Source of the DNA: an uncultured Methanomicrobiales archaeon
GTDB lineage: Archaea; Thermoplasmatota; Thermoplasmata; Methanomassiliicoccales; Methanomethylophilaceae
Length of the DNA: 18,909 nt
Reading direction: 5' to 3'
Assembly: GCA_937892275.1 (NCBI GenBank)
Contig: CALAVG010000113.1
Coordinates: 1-18,909, forward strand
The position numbers were made by a program, and so were the translations under genes. Positions 5,170 to 12,668 of this stretch are shown piece by piece. Under the pieces are notes generated by a model. It was not told the origin of the DNA. It saw only the letters and a program-made list of their open reading frames with translations, and did not search any database. Position 1 is the stretch's first letter. Every line of letters starts with the position of its first letter.

Positions 5170-5937
5170 ATGGAGGTCCATGTACTCGCCAGCGGGAGCG
5201 ATGGCAATTGCACTGTCATCGAGAACGACGGCGAAGCCATAATGATAGACGCCGGCATCAGCTGCAGGCGCATCCTTTCTCTGATGGAACGCGAAGGCGT
5301 CGACAAGGACATGGTGAAGGCCATCCTCATCACTCATGAGCATTCCGACCACGTGTCCGGTGCCGGGGCCACGGCCAGGAAGCTCGATATCCCTATAGTC
5401 GCCAACATGGCCACGTTCGACGTTTCCAATCTTGGGAATGTCCAGCATTGGGTGTACAAATCCAATTCATGCATCGACATCGGTCAGTTCCACGTCACGC
5501 CGCTGGCGACATCGCACAACGCCGTCGAGCCCAACTGCTACTTCACCGAGGTGGACAACGATAAGAAGGTCCTGGTCGCCACGGATACCGGTAAGTTCAG
5601 TCAGCAGATCGAACATGCCCTCGGGCTTGCCGACGTGGCCGTCATCGAGGCGAATTACGATCTCGATATGTTGGTCAACGGACCGTATCCGCCCAGTCTC
5701 AAGTCCCTGATAGGTAGCGAGCGTGGTCATATGAACAACCTCGACACAGCACGCGCTATCAGGCGCACCGAGGGTCAGAACACCAACAGGCAGATCTTCC
5801 TGGCACATCTCAGCAAGACCAACAACACTCCCGATATCGCGAGGCAGTCCGTCTCCGATGTGACCGGTATAAAGAGGCTCAAGATCGACTGTCTAGAATT
5901 CCCCGGCGATACTCGCACCCTCAAAGTGAGGGAGTGA
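5170..5937 (+). CDS. MBL-fold metallohydrolase, YycJ/WalJ-like
   Basis: The 255-residue protein has the metallo-beta-lactamase metal site: H56, H58, D60 and H61 in THEHSDH, H116 in the ATSHNAVEP segment, and D139 in ATDTG. The N-terminal ASGSDGNCTVIE, the EANYD segment near 160, GHMNN near 185 and HLSKTNN near 217 are the marks of the YycJ/WalJ group, whose bacterial members have been linked to 5'-3' DNA exonuclease activity in mismatch repair. A nuclease role here is inferred from family. It follows the CBS gene by five bases and its last 17 bases overlap the 3' end of the convergent Gins51 gene. No signal peptide is present. Confidence 0.88.
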   Translation: MEVHVLASGSDGNCTVIENDGEAIMIDAGISCRRILSLMEREGVDKDMVKAILITHEHSDHVSGAGATARKLDIPIVANMATFDVSNLGNVQHWVYKSNSCIDIGQFHVTPLATSHNAVEPNCYFTEVDNDKKVLVATDTGKFSQQIEHALGLADVAVIEANYDLDMLVNGPYPPSLKSLIGSERGHMNNLDTARAIRRTEGQNTNRQIFLAHLSKTNNTPDIARQSVSDVTGIKRLKIDCLEFPGDTRTLKVRE

Positions 5938-6736
5938 CCGCCGCAGCCTTCTGAGAATTCACAAGGATCAATGCCATCGCTTTCGGCAGGGTCACGATAT
6001 CCTCCTTGTGCAGTTCATAATCCCTGTCGGGACCCGCGAACGGCGGCAGATCCTCTAGGACACGGATGACCATCGTATCCGCTTCCGGCACAGGTGTCTC
6101 CTCCGCGGACACAATCTCCGGTTCTGCAGGCTGCTGGACTATGTCATCGGGCTCGCTATCGTAGAATTCATCCTCCATGGCGCTGTCCATGAGCTCCGCC
6201 TCGTCTGATGTGGGAGGGAACTCGTCCTCAACACCGCTGGCGATGGCTTCCGAGGGTTCCGGCATGGGCTCGGGCTCCTTGACGGGAATCTCCGGCGCAG
6301 GGGTGCGGTGAGGTTCGTCGATCAGCGTGTTGACCGTCCTCTTTCCGCGATAACCGTCCACAAGGGTCAGCTGTGCCTTAGATAGCGAAACTAGCTGTTC
6401 GTAGTAGTCGCGCTCCTCAGGGGTCAGCGCACTGAGCTCTTCGATGTTGCCATCAGCCGATAATACGGCCTTGTTGCAGATCTTCCTCGCCCTGAGGCTG
6501 GTGATGAACTTGATCTGGGTCTCCGCCTTCTTCCGTTTCTGGTTGGCACCTTCGGCCATGATGGAATCGGGATCTTTGGCGATCTCCCTGTCATAGTCCT
6601 GACGGAGTCTTGTCAGAAGGTCAGCGAATGCCCTGTAGAGGTCTTGGCGGCAGGGCATCAAGGCCTTGCCGTTCTTCTCCTCCCTGTAGATTTGGGAGAG
6701 CTCCTCGTATGTCATAGGCTGAAGGACAGGACTCAT
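5921..6736 (-). CDS. GINS complex subunit Gins51 (Gins15)
   Basis: The protein (271 aa) is a subunit of the GINS complex, which joins MCM and the Cdc45/GAN partner at the archaeal replication fork. The N-terminal half is helical (A domain; residues about 8-130 include RAFADLLTRLRQDYD). Residues about 150-220 are an acidic, proline-rich and probably flexible linker. The small beta-rich B domain is at the C terminus, about 222-267: MVIRVLEDLPPFAGPDRDYEL and then EDIVTLPKAMALILV. This A-then-B order is that of the Gins51/Sld5-Psf1 type, not Gins23. The acidic linker is longer than the core fold needs. The 3' end overlaps the MBL gene by 17 bp. Confidence 0.87.
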   Translation of the reverse strand: MSPVLQPMTYEELSQIYREEKNGKALMPCRQDLYRAFADLLTRLRQDYDREIAKDPDSIMAEGANQKRKKAETQIKFITSLRARKICNKAVLSADGNIEELSALTPEERDYYEQLVSLSKAQLTLVDGYRGKRTVNTLIDEPHRTPAPEIPVKEPEPMPEPSEAIASGVEDEFPPTSDEAELMDSAMEDEFYDSEPDDIVQQPAEPEIVSAEETPVPEADTMVIRVLEDLPPFAGPDRDYELHKEDIVTLPKAMALILVNSQKAAAVTPSL

Positions 6737-6754
6737 CGTAAGGCAATATCCGAG

Positions 6755-6766
6755 TACGTATTAAGT
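6755..6766. promoter_or_regulatory. Shared bidirectional TATA element between Gins51 and DUF167 genes
   Basis: The 53-bp gap holds one A/T core, TATTAA (6759-6764) within TACGTATTAAGT. It reads as a TATA box on either strand and lies about 23 bases from the Gins51 ATG (6736) and 26 bases from the DUF167 ATG (6790). No separate box is evident for either gene. Both transcripts would be leaderless or nearly so. Confidence 0.5.
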
Positions 6767-6789
6767 CATTTGTCGCGTATCGGGATACC

Positions 6790-7089
6790 ATGAGAGTTGC
6801 GGATGTCTCGAGGAGGAAGGAGGGTCGGTTGGAATTGGACATAATGGTCTCTCCCAGGTCGAACCGTTCCGGTCTCGAGGGTTTCGACGAGTGGAGGAAG
6901 AGAGCGATACTCAGGGTGAAATCCCCTCCTCTCGACGGCAGGGCCAACAAGGAGGTCGAATCCTACTTCAAGGACATCACAGGCTGTAAATCTTCTGTGA
7001 CCGCAGGGATGACCAGCCATCAGAAGACCGTCACCATCACGGGCGATCCCGATGCCATCATTGTGGCGTTGGAGAAGGCGATTCAATGA
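6790..7089 (+). CDS. DUF167 / YggU family protein
   Basis: The 99-residue protein matches the DUF167 fold: a first strand ending in VSPRSNRSGL, then ILRVKSPPLDGRANKEVESYF, where the P-x-x-G-x-A-N-x-x-V pattern is the family signature, and SSVTAGMTSHQKTVTI at the C-terminal side. The family is widespread in bacteria and archaea with no proven activity. The gene overlaps the Toprim gene by four bases (ATGA), so the two are probably translated together. It is divergent from Gins51 and likely shares its promoter element. Confidence 0.85.
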   Translation: MRVADVSRRKEGRLELDIMVSPRSNRSGLEGFDEWRKRAILRVKSPPLDGRANKEVESYFKDITGCKSSVTAGMTSHQKTVTITGDPDAIIVALEKAIQ

Positions 7090-7487
7090 ACGACGAGGAA
7101 CGCCTGGAGAAGTTCGGCGAGGTCCTCGACAGGCTAGAAGAACTATCCTCGGACCATGTGATCCTGGTCGAAGGCAACAAGGATGTATCTGCCCTTTCCA
7201 ATCTGGGCATCTCGGGAGATATATTCTGCGTACAGAGCGGAGGCGGACCGGTGAAGGCCGCAGAGTACGTGTGGAGATCCGGCAAGGAGGCCATAATCCT
7301 GACCGATTGGGATGACAGGGGAAGAAGTCTGGCGCGTCAGCTGCGCGAGAACCTCAGGTCGCTAGGGGTCGGATATGACGATTCAGTCCGTTCGGATCTC
7401 GCCTTCCTCACGAGGATGTACTCCAAGGACGTGGAATCACTGGATTCTATAATGGTCCTGTTGAACGACCGTGCTGAGGAGGTCTGA
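7086..7487 (+). CDS. Small Toprim-domain protein (UPF0292-like)
   Basis: The 133-residue protein is little more than a Toprim domain. The catalytic glutamate E29 is in VILVEGNKD, and the metal-binding DxD pair D74 and D76 is in IILTDWDDRG. These residues coordinate magnesium in topoisomerases, DnaG primases and RNase M5-like nucleases. The stand-alone archaeal form belongs to the UPF0292 group, whose substrate is not established. An N-terminal helix of about 20 residues precedes the domain. It overlaps the DUF167 gene by ATGA. Confidence 0.85.
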   Translation: MNDEERLEKFGEVLDRLEELSSDHVILVEGNKDVSALSNLGISGDIFCVQSGGGPVKAAEYVWRSGKEAIILTDWDDRGRSLARQLRENLRSLGVGYDDSVRSDLAFLTRMYSKDVESLDSIMVLLNDRAEEV

Positions 7488-7541
7488 GATTCGTCGCTTA
7501 ATCTAAGATTGTTCAAATAAGATATAGTCGATTCAGAGGTC

Positions 7542-8420
7542 ATGTGGACTGGGATCGAGCTCTTACACATCCTGCAGGACATCAGGATGGATTTCCCCTT
7601 TCTGGAGGATTTCTTCCTGACGATATCATCAAGGATATTCTACATGATCATTCCTATAATGATGGTCGTTGCCATCTATTGGCTGTTCGACAGGGAGAAG
7701 GGTGAGATCATAACTCTCGGATGTCTATCGGCTACGTTCACATCCTCGATAATCAAGCTGATCGTGGCCCAGCCCAGACCTTGGATCCTTGATCCCACAT
7801 TGGAAAGGGTACCCGGGGCCCATGCGGACGGTTATTCTCTTCCCAGCGGCCACACAACATTGTCGGCATCCACTTATCTCCCGATGGCCTGGTATTACAG
7901 GAACAAGATCATTCTGGCCATCATCCTTGTCGTCGCCGCAATCCTCATAATGGTCGCAAGGCTCATGCTGTGCGTTCACACGCCTTTGGACATCATCACC
8001 GGTATCATCACCGCCATTGTGATGGTGCTGATAGCCATCAAGGCCGTGGAGATCGGTAAGAGGAGCGAGCGTGCTTACTACACGGTTAGCGCGGCATACA
8101 TAGTATTGTTCACAATAGCGGTGCTATATGCCTGTTTCTACACCGAGGCGGAACTGAAGGAGATCCTTCAGACGAGCGGATTCTTCTATGGACTCATGAT
8201 CGGAAGGCTGATCGAGCACAGATATGTCGGTTATACCATCAAGGAGAGGACCAAAGGTCAGAAGGTCAAGGCGTACCTCATAGGTATCCTGGTCGCCGCC
8301 GTGCTCCTCGCAGTGCCCCATCTGGCGGTCCCCGAAGTCGGAACCTTCATCGGCGGTATCCTGCTGATGATCTGGTGCTACGCACTGTACCCCATGATCA
8401 TGATGAAGAAGGACCTTTGA
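7542..8420 (+). CDS. PAP2-family membrane phosphatase
   Basis: The 292-residue protein is an integral membrane phosphatase of the PAP2 superfamily, acting on lipid or isoprenoid (pyro)phosphates at the membrane. All three motifs are present: K72 to R79-P80 (KX6RP), P101-S102-G103-H104, and R140-X5-H146-X3-D150, where H104 and H146 form the phosphohistidine site. The usual Ser before the third-motif Arg is Ala139. About eight or more hydrophobic helices are visible, with extra helices after the core domain. Nothing fixes the substrate; undecaprenyl-type or dolichyl-type pyrophosphate is plausible. A weak A/T box lies about 25 bases upstream and GAGGT directly before the ATG is too close to act as a normal ribosome site. 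Confidence 0.9.
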   Translation: MWTGIELLHILQDIRMDFPFLEDFFLTISSRIFYMIIPIMMVVAIYWLFDREKGEIITLGCLSATFTSSIIKLIVAQPRPWILDPTLERVPGAHADGYSLPSGHTTLSASTYLPMAWYYRNKIILAIILVVAAILIMVARLMLCVHTPLDIITGIITAIVMVLIAIKAVEIGKRSERAYYTVSAAYIVLFTIAVLYACFYTEAELKEILQTSGFFYGLMIGRLIEHRYVGYTIKERTKGQKVKAYLIGILVAAVLLAVPHLAVPEVGTFIGGILLMIWCYALYPMIMMKKDL

Positions 8421-8490
8421 AAGGTAATTCATATCATGTCGGGCCGATGCGGACCGATGTTTCTTATCGGTATAGTTCAATCCAGTAACG

Positions 8491-9090
8491 ATGAGCGGAG
8501 CATTCATAGTCTTCGAAGGAGCGGACGGTGCAGGCAAATCGTCCCTTTGCAGGAGGATAGCCGACGAGCTTTCAGCGAAAGGCATATCGGTGGTCCTGAC
8601 CGCAGAGCCCACCCATGAGGGTATTGGTGCATTCATACGTAGCGGCGATGCGGGGAACATCTCCCAGAGGACGGAGGCACTCTTGTTCGTGGCGGACAGG
8701 AACGATCACACCGAGAACATCAGGAGGATGGTCTCGGAGGGGAAGGTCGTCCTGTGCGACAGGTACTTCGCATCCACGGTCGCATACCAGTCAGCCAAGC
8801 TTGACGGGGATGCCTCGGACAGGGACTGGCTCATCGGAATAAACAGTCAATTCATAGACGAACCCGACGCAACCATCCTGTTGGACATCGACCCTCAGGT
8901 GGGTATGGGACGTGTGGGCACACGCGGAGAGGAGATCAGCAAGTTCGAGAGGCTGGATTTCCAGAACCAGGTGCGTGCCAACTACCTCCGTCTGGCGGAG
9001 GAGTACGGTTTCGATGTGATAGATGCGTCTCAGTCACAGGATGACGTGTACGCTCAGGCGATGGAGATAATCGGTAAGGTGATAGGATGA
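8491..9090 (+). CDS. tmk: Thymidylate kinase
   Basis: The enzyme (199 aa) phosphorylates dTMP to dTDP with ATP, the last specific step of dTTP synthesis. The P-loop is GADGAGKSS (residues 10-18), with K16 as the phosphate-binding lysine. The DR motif of the family is in LCDRYFASTVAYQ, near residue 90. The LID-like region contains RGEEISKFE. The length fits the family's usual 200-215 residues. The gene starts a run of overlapping genes: its TGA overlaps the coaBC ATG by four bases. A TATA-like TTCTTATCGG lies about 27 bases before the start codon. Confidence 0.95.
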   Translation: MSGAFIVFEGADGAGKSSLCRRIADELSAKGISVVLTAEPTHEGIGAFIRSGDAGNISQRTEALLFVADRNDHTENIRRMVSEGKVVLCDRYFASTVAYQSAKLDGDASDRDWLIGINSQFIDEPDATILLDIDPQVGMGRVGTRGEEISKFERLDFQNQVRANYLRLAEEYGFDVIDASQSQDDVYAQAMEIIGKVIG

Positions 9091-10280
9091 CACATCCGGT
9101 CGACGAGATATACTGCGAGAAAGGGGATTCATTGATGGGAAGGACCATAGTCATGGGCATTTGCGGCAGCATAGCGGCCGTCGAATGTTTCGGTACGATC
9201 AGGGAGCTTGTCAGGCGCGGAGCGGATGTTATCCCCGTTCTGACGAAGGATGCCCAAAAGTTAGTGACATCCGATGCCCTCTACTTCGCATCAGGCAACC
9301 AGCCCATCACGGAGCTCACCGGTCTCACGGAGCACATAACCCTCCTTGGAGACACGGAATCCGCTGATCTCCTGCTGATCTATCCCGCAACGGCGAACAC
9401 CATATCGAAGATAGCCAACGGCATCGACGATACAACGGTCACCTCGATGGCAACTGTAGCTATCGGCAATGGAATACCTGTCGCCATAGCGCCTGCCATG
9501 CATCAGGCCATGTACGACAACCCTGCTGTGAGCGAGAACCTGGAGAGGCTGAAATCATGGGGTATCCACTTCATCGGCCCCAGGCTGGACGGTGTGAGGG
9601 CCAAGGTGGCCTCCACCGAGGAGATAGTCAACACCGTGGAGAAGATCATAGGCGACGATTACCTTGCAGGCAAGAAGGCCCTCATCATCGGAGGGCGCAG
9701 CGAAGAACCCATAGATTCGATGAGGGTCATCACCAACAGGTCCTCCGGTCTTATGGCCGTCAAACTGGCGGAGGCCGCCTTCAGGAGAGGCGCGGACGTG
9801 GACCTTTGGATGGGAGGATGCAGCGTGCAGCTCCCCGGATACATCGACGTCAAACGCTTTTCAAGTGTATCCGACCTGATCAAGATGCTGGACGACATCG
9901 ATCACGACATAGTCATAGTACCAGCGGCCCTTTCCGACTTCAGACCGGGGGAGATGGACCACGGTAAGATCACTAGTGCCGAGGGGTTCAATCTGGAGCT
10001 GATCCCGGTGCAGAAGGTGCTCCCGCTGATCAGGAAGAGATGCGATACCGTTATAGGATTCAAGGCCGAGGCAGGACTGTCCAAGGAAAAGCTGATCGAG
10101 AAGGCGCGCGAACGCTTGGAGGAATACGACCTCGAAGCGGTGATCGCCAACGACACCAGTTCCGCAGGCAAGACCGATTCGTCGGTGATACTTGTGACCG
10201 AGAAGGATGTGATCGACATCTCCGGCACCAAGGCTCACAACTCGGAACTGATCCTGGACAGGCTATTCGGTGGACAATGA
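9087..10280 (+). CDS. coaBC: Bifunctional phosphopantothenoylcysteine synthetase/decarboxylase
   Basis: The 397-residue protein joins 4'-phosphopantothenate to cysteine (CoaB) and decarboxylates the product to 4'-phosphopantetheine (CoaC) on the way to coenzyme A. The N-terminal flavoprotein domain, about residues 1-190, carries the FMN loop GICGSIAAVE and the PAMHQAMYDNPAV segment. The C-terminal ligase domain begins near IIGGRSEEPID and includes NRSSGLMAVKLAEAAFRRG and a late NDTSSAGKTDSS loop. The start at ATG 9087 overlaps tmk; it keeps the HPVDEIYCEKGDSL leader found in many archaeal members, so the later ATG 9135 is less likely. It precedes pantoate kinase by an ATGA overlap. Confidence 0.93.
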   Translation: MTHPVDEIYCEKGDSLMGRTIVMGICGSIAAVECFGTIRELVRRGADVIPVLTKDAQKLVTSDALYFASGNQPITELTGLTEHITLLGDTESADLLLIYPATANTISKIANGIDDTTVTSMATVAIGNGIPVAIAPAMHQAMYDNPAVSENLERLKSWGIHFIGPRLDGVRAKVASTEEIVNTVEKIIGDDYLAGKKALIIGGRSEEPIDSMRVITNRSSGLMAVKLAEAAFRRGADVDLWMGGCSVQLPGYIDVKRFSSVSDLIKMLDDIDHDIVIVPAALSDFRPGEMDHGKITSAEGFNLELIPVQKVLPLIRKRCDTVIGFKAEAGLSKEKLIEKARERLEEYDLEAVIANDTSSAGKTDSSVILVTEKDVIDISGTKAHNSELILDRLFGGQ

Positions 10281-11134
10281 AGGCTGAGGTGTTCGTTCCC
10301 GGGCACATTTCGTGCGTGTTCAGACCCGTCAGGGATCCCGATATAGCGAAGACAGGTTCCATCGGATTGGGAATCAGGCTGAACCTGGGATGTCAGGTGA
10401 AGGTCAGGACCAGGGACGACAAGGATCTGGTCATCCGTATCAACGGCAAGGAGTCGGATGCGGAGATAACGCGTTCCGCAGTGGAATACATGGCACCGGA
10501 TGTCGGACTTGAGATCGACCTCGACCATTCACTTCCTCTTGAGCAGGGTTTCGGTACGAGTGCATCGGGTACCTTTGGTGCGGCGCTGTGCGTGGCCTCC
10601 ATAAAAGGAATGGACAGGAGATCCGCTCTCATGGCCACACATAGGGCAGAATGCACATTGGGAGGCGGATTGGGCGATCTGATGGCGATCGACTCCGGAT
10701 TCGGAGTACCTGTACGTGAATCTCCCGGTCTGGACGGTAAGGTCTCCGATTCCGGGCTGAGGTTCAGGGAACTGACCCTGATAGTCTTCGATGAGCCCCT
10801 GAGGACGGAATCCGTGCTTAGTGATGTGAACATGATGAAGAGAATATCCGATGTAGGGGACGAGGCGATGAAGGAATTCGCGGAGAACCCCACAGTCGGC
10901 GGTCTGTTCTCGGTATCCAACCGCTTCTCCCAATCCATCGGGATAGAATCCGATGATATCCGCAAAGCGCTATCCAATATCAGCGACGAAGGGTATCATG
11001 CGGGGATGTGCATGCTCGGTAACAGCATCTACACGGACCTTCCGGAGGATGCGGCTAAGAGGCTGTTCAAAAAGGCCAGCGTGTTCTCGGCCTCATCATA
11101 CGCCGAATCGGTGAATGTCACTCATAGAGGGTGA
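10277..11134 (+). CDS. Pantoate kinase (archaeal CoA pathway)
   Basis: The 285-residue GHMP-family kinase phosphorylates pantoate to 4-phosphopantoate, the archaeal replacement for the bacterial pantothenate kinase route. It opens with the family N terminus VPGHISCVFRP, followed by GSIGLGI. The phosphate-binding loop is EQGFGTSASGTFG (residues 89-101), and a late GMCMLGNS segment sits near residue 240. The start is ATG 10277, which overlaps the coaBC stop by ATGA; the frame stays open further upstream but only inside coaBC. Its pairing with coaBC supports a CoA role. Phosphopantothenate synthetase, the partner step, is not in the window. The 3' end overlaps the convergent DUF357 gene by 17 bp. 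Confidence 0.9.
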   Translation: MKAEVFVPGHISCVFRPVRDPDIAKTGSIGLGIRLNLGCQVKVRTRDDKDLVIRINGKESDAEITRSAVEYMAPDVGLEIDLDHSLPLEQGFGTSASGTFGAALCVASIKGMDRRSALMATHRAECTLGGGLGDLMAIDSGFGVPVRESPGLDGKVSDSGLRFRELTLIVFDEPLRTESVLSDVNMMKRISDVGDEAMKEFAENPTVGGLFSVSNRFSQSIGIESDDIRKALSNISDEGYHAGMCMLGNSIYTDLPEDAAKRLFKKASVFSASSYAESVNVTHRG

Positions 11135-11720
11135 ACAGGACATCGTCGCCGTCCACATCGAAAAGCCCGATCCTTGCACCGCCATCGAGCCATGCGTGGG
11201 AATAGTTCACGGCTGCGAAGGCTCTGACGAAATCCCCGTCGTTGCGGTAGTCGACGGCCCTCTTGAAATAGGATTCTGAAGTATCTAAGAACGTAAGTGC
11301 CAGTCTGCGGTCGAACGACCTGACCGGAGAAGCTATCCTTATCTTCTTCCTGGCGCGGGTGGTGATGTCAAGGTACTTGGCCATCTTCTCATCTGTGATC
11401 TTCTTCCCCTCGTCATCCGATTCCGGGAGCTGGAGGAACAGTTCTTCCTCCGATTCCCCTCCGAAGAGCCCCAGCTTCTGGAAGCATCCGATCCATGCAT
11501 GGGCGTAGTTGATGGCGGCGAATGCCGTGACGAGGTCCCCGTCCTTGGTGAAATTGGCGGCATCCGCACGGTAGCACTCGACCATCTCCAGTCCGCTATC
11601 GACCAAAGGTCTGAGCATGGATCCTTCCGGCGGAATGACCGTTACGTCCTTCTTCGAGCCGTCGAAGATGTCCAGGCATGCGTTGATCATGCGCTCCGAT
11701 ACGATGTCGTTCTTCATCAT
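11118..11720 (-). CDS. DUF357 protein with duplicated domain
   Basis: The archaeal DUF357 signature, an alpha-helical segment around FAAxNYxHAW followed by a GLF turn, occurs twice in this 200-residue protein. It appears at residues 67-76 (FAAINYAHAW, with GLF at 84-86) and at 168-177 (FAAVNYSHAW, with GLF at 185-187). The two lie exactly 101 residues apart. Each copy is preceded by a Tyr- and charge-rich helix (ECYRADAANF and ESYFKRAVDY). Family members are normally single-copy proteins about half this length with no known activity. Two adjacent ATG codons (11720, 11717) are possible starts. A TATA-like AGTATTAAT lies about 26 bases upstream. It diverges from prs. Confidence 0.85.
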   Translation of the reverse strand: MMKNDIVSERMINACLDIFDGSKKDVTVIPPEGSMLRPLVDSGLEMVECYRADAANFTKDGDLVTAFAAINYAHAWIGCFQKLGLFGGESEEELFLQLPESDDEGKKITDEKMAKYLDITTRARKKIRIASPVRSFDRRLALTFLDTSESYFKRAVDYRNDGDFVRAFAAVNYSHAWLDGGARIGLFDVDGDDVLFTLYE

Positions 11721-11740
11721 CGTTGCATATACGGTGCCGA

Positions 11741-11782
11741 ATTAATACTTAGGCATACCCGCGCGCCCGTTATCTTAATAAG
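11741..11782. promoter_or_regulatory. Divergent promoters of the DUF357 and prs genes
   Basis: The 84-bp gap contains a minus-strand box AGTATTAAT (about 11741-11750) some 26 bases before the DUF357 start, and a plus-strand box TCTTAATAAG (11773-11782) some 27 bases before the prs ATG. Both fit leaderless or near-leaderless transcripts; AGAGGGAG at 11782-11789 is 15 or more bases from the ATG, too far for a ribosome site. Confidence 0.5.
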
Positions 11783-11804
11783 AGGGAGCGGTTATCGAAT
11801 CCCT

Positions 11805-12665
11805 ATGATAGTCATTGGCGGGTCCACATCCGAGGTCCTGGCGAAGCAGATCGCCGATGAGCTCGGGTGCAGATACATTCAGGCAGGCACAAGGAAGTTC
11901 CCCGACGGGGAGGTTTACACCAGGGTCGAGAGCGAAGATTTCAACGACGATGTAGTCATCGTGCAGAACACGTTCCCCGACGACAAACTGGTGGAGATGT
12001 TCCTTCTCCAGGATATCGTGAAAGGACTCAAGGCCAAGAAGGTCACCCTGGTCATCCCCTACTTCGGATACGCCAGGCAGGACAGGCTGTTCAACCCTGG
12101 AGAACCTGCATCGGCCATCCTGATGTGCAAGCTCCTGGATTCAGTAGGATGCGACCACGTCATCACCATCGACATCCACAAAGAGGCCGTGCTCGACGCA
12201 TTCACATGCAAGCACACCGACCTCAAGGCGGCACCCGTCATCGCCGACTACTTCAAGGACAAGGGAATCGACCTGGTCCTGTCCCCCGACATCGGTGCGG
12301 CCAACCGTGCCAAGGATGTCGGAGAGAGGATGGGCAAGGACTACGACCACCTCAACAAGACCCGTCTTTCCGGTACGGAGGTCAAGATCGCACCCGCCAC
12401 CATGGACTGCAAGGACAAGAACATCCTGATAGTCGACGACATGATCTCCACCGGCGGTACCATCATGACCGCCGCACAGGCCCTCAGGGATGCCGGCGCC
12501 AAGAGCGTCTCCGTCGCCTGTACCCACGGTGTCTTCGTGAACAACGCCATCGAGAAGCTCACCCACAGCGCACTGGACAAGGTCCTCTGCTGCAACACGC
12601 TGGAGAGCTCCCAGTCCGAGATTTCAGTTGCCAAGCTCGTGGCCGACGCAATAAGGAAGGGATGA
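11805..12665 (+). CDS. prs: Ribose-phosphate diphosphokinase (PRPP synthetase)
   Basis: The 286-residue enzyme makes phosphoribosyl pyrophosphate from ribose 5-phosphate and ATP, feeding purine, pyrimidine, histidine and tryptophan pathways. Visible features are the N-terminal KFPDGEVYTR segment, the ATP-binding flexible loop YARQDRLFNPGEP (about residues 89-101), the metal-binding DIHKEA region near 121, and the PRPP loop DDMISTGGT at 211-219. The short form without the long N-terminal extension is typical of archaea. The frame is open far upstream, but ATG 11805 sits about 27 bases from a TATA box and starts the family's first strand. It leads proS by three bases. Confidence 0.94.
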   Translation: MIVIGGSTSEVLAKQIADELGCRYIQAGTRKFPDGEVYTRVESEDFNDDVVIVQNTFPDDKLVEMFLLQDIVKGLKAKKVTLVIPYFGYARQDRLFNPGEPASAILMCKLLDSVGCDHVITIDIHKEAVLDAFTCKHTDLKAAPVIADYFKDKGIDLVLSPDIGAANRAKDVGERMGKDYDHLNKTRLSGTEVKIAPATMDCKDKNILIVDDMISTGGTIMTAAQALRDAGAKSVSVACTHGVFVNNAIEKLTHSALDKVLCCNTLESSQSEISVAKLVADAIRKG

Positions 12666-12668
12666 AAC

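Noticed and set aside
10040..10276. Upstream extension of pantoate kinase
   Set aside because: The open frame lies wholly within coaBC, and the family N terminus begins at the ATGA overlap at 10277.
9135..10280. ATG 9135 as the coaBC start
   Set aside because: It has an acceptable ribosome site, but starting at 9087 keeps the HP...KGDSL leader seen in archaeal homologues and the ATGA overlap with tmk.
11499..11804. Upstream extension of prs
   Set aside because: It runs antisense through the DUF357 gene; the prs TATA box lies just before ATG 11805.
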